From positions 1-6,352 of the forward strand of contig CALKUG010000290.1 in NCBI GenBank assembly GCA_937996765.1: DNA of 6,352 nucleotides, in the 5' to 3' direction. The position numbers were made by a program, and so were the translations under genes. Shown here one piece after another: positions 5,865 to 6,352 of this stretch. Source of the DNA: an uncultured Ignavibacteria bacterium (GTDB lineage: Bacteria; Bacteroidota; Ignavibacteria; Ignavibacteriales; Ignavibacteriaceae). A model generated the notes under the pieces. It saw nothing but the letters and a program-made list of their open reading frames with translations. It made no database searches and had not been told where the DNA came from. Each line of letters opens with the position of its first letter. The stretch's first letter is position 1.

Positions 5865-6352
5865 ACACCTTCGAGGTGGGTAAAGTATTTTCCACTGAAC
5901 TGTTCATAAGCTTTTTTTGCAGTAGCCACATCATTGTAAACCGCAAAAAAAGTGGAGCCACTTCCACTCATTGAAACATAAATAGCATGTGATTTATTTA
6001 ACTCGTAACGCAATTCCGCTATCTGCTGGAAATTTTTGCACACAATTTCTTCAAAATCATTATGAACATAATTGTTTAATGTGGCTATGTCGTTACCATT
6101 AAATCCATCGAGTTTACGCAGGTCAAATGGGGCGGGAGTTGGGGTGCAATGTTCATAAGCCCACTTTGTGGAAACGTGAATGCCGGGATTTACAATAAGC
6201 AATGGTTTCCCTAAGGAAAAATTTAAGAGTGTTAAAACTTCTCCGCGCGAACTGCCAAAGTGAGGACGTAGAATAAAAAAAAACGGAACATCAGATCCTA
6301 TCTTCAATGCGAGTTGCTTTAACCTCTCCGCCGGAATTTTGAGATTGAGCAA
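5861..6352 (-). CDS. ispE: 4-diphosphocytidyl-2-C-methyl-D-erythritol kinase, C-terminal part (N-terminus outside window)
   Basis: The 163 visible residues match the second half of IspE, the GHMP-family kinase that phosphorylates CDP-methylerythritol in the MEP isoprenoid pathway; full-length proteins are near 280 residues, so about 110-120 are beyond the right edge. The first visible codon (TTG at 6352) is an internal Leu, not a start. LKQLALKIGSDVPFFF (11-26) contains the family's G(A/S)DVPFF motif with the conserved Asp20, RGEVLTLL (36-43) is the segment that follows it, and MSGSGSTFFAVY (128-139) is the C-terminal GHMP glycine motif. The segment between the first two motifs (ILRPHFGSS) departs from the usual glycine-rich loop but has the expected length. 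A run of nine T on the coding strand (6283-6275) encodes the three Phe without breaking the frame. Its stop overlaps that of the carboxypeptidase gene, so no separate terminator lies between them. Confidence 0.92.
   Translation of the reverse strand: MLNLKIPAERLKQLALKIGSDVPFFFILRPHFGSSRGEVLTLLNFSLGKPLLIVNPGIHVSTKWAYEHCTPTPAPFDLRKLDGFNGNDIATLNNYVHNDFEEIVCKNFQQIAELRYELNKSHAIYVSMSGSGSTFFAVYNDVATAKKAYEQFSGKYFTHLEGV

Overview
The window is AT-rich bacterial DNA from what looks like a Gram-negative, probably Bacteroidota/Chlorobiota-type (FCB) organism. That placement rests on weak Shine-Dalgarno sites, AT-rich codons, an MEP-pathway ispE and the overall style of the proteins. It is an inference; no rRNA or marker gene is present to settle it.

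Layout. Positions 1-4745 hold a run of five minus-strand genes, reading from right to left. They are a GT-B-like glycosyl/phosphoglycerol-transferase-type protein (3741-4745), an SpsF-family cytidylyltransferase (2870-3688), the N-terminal and C-terminal halves of a split transketolase (2011-2877 and 1101-2009), and a class III PLP aminotransferase that runs off the left edge (1-1086). The last four are packed at +14 nt, +1 nt and -8 nt, so they almost certainly form one operon. After a 156-nt divergent spacer comes a plus-strand muropeptide LD-carboxypeptidase (4902-5864). It meets, tail to tail, the C-terminal part of ispE (5861-6352, minus strand), and the two genes share a TTAA that is a stop codon on both strands.

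How the genes may work together. The minus-strand operon reads as a surface-polysaccharide precursor pathway. A ThDP-dependent transketolase would make or rearrange a keto sugar, the PLP enzyme would aminate a carbonyl, the cytidylyltransferase would activate the product with CMP or CDP, and the GT-B-like protein would transfer it. The transketolase halves keep the ThDP/Mg site and the catalytic Glu. They appear to have lost several substrate-contacting histidines of ordinary transketolase (Phe33 and Phe257 in the N half, Val97 in the C half), and the aminotransferase lacks the canonical HemL motif. Together this suggests a specialised, possibly undescribed, CMP/CDP-activated amino-sugar or amino-polyol route rather than central metabolism or haem synthesis. 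The carboxypeptidase and ispE are ordinary housekeeping genes flanking the cluster. No RNA genes, mobile elements or CRISPR arrays were seen, and no gene-free stretch exceeds 300 bases.
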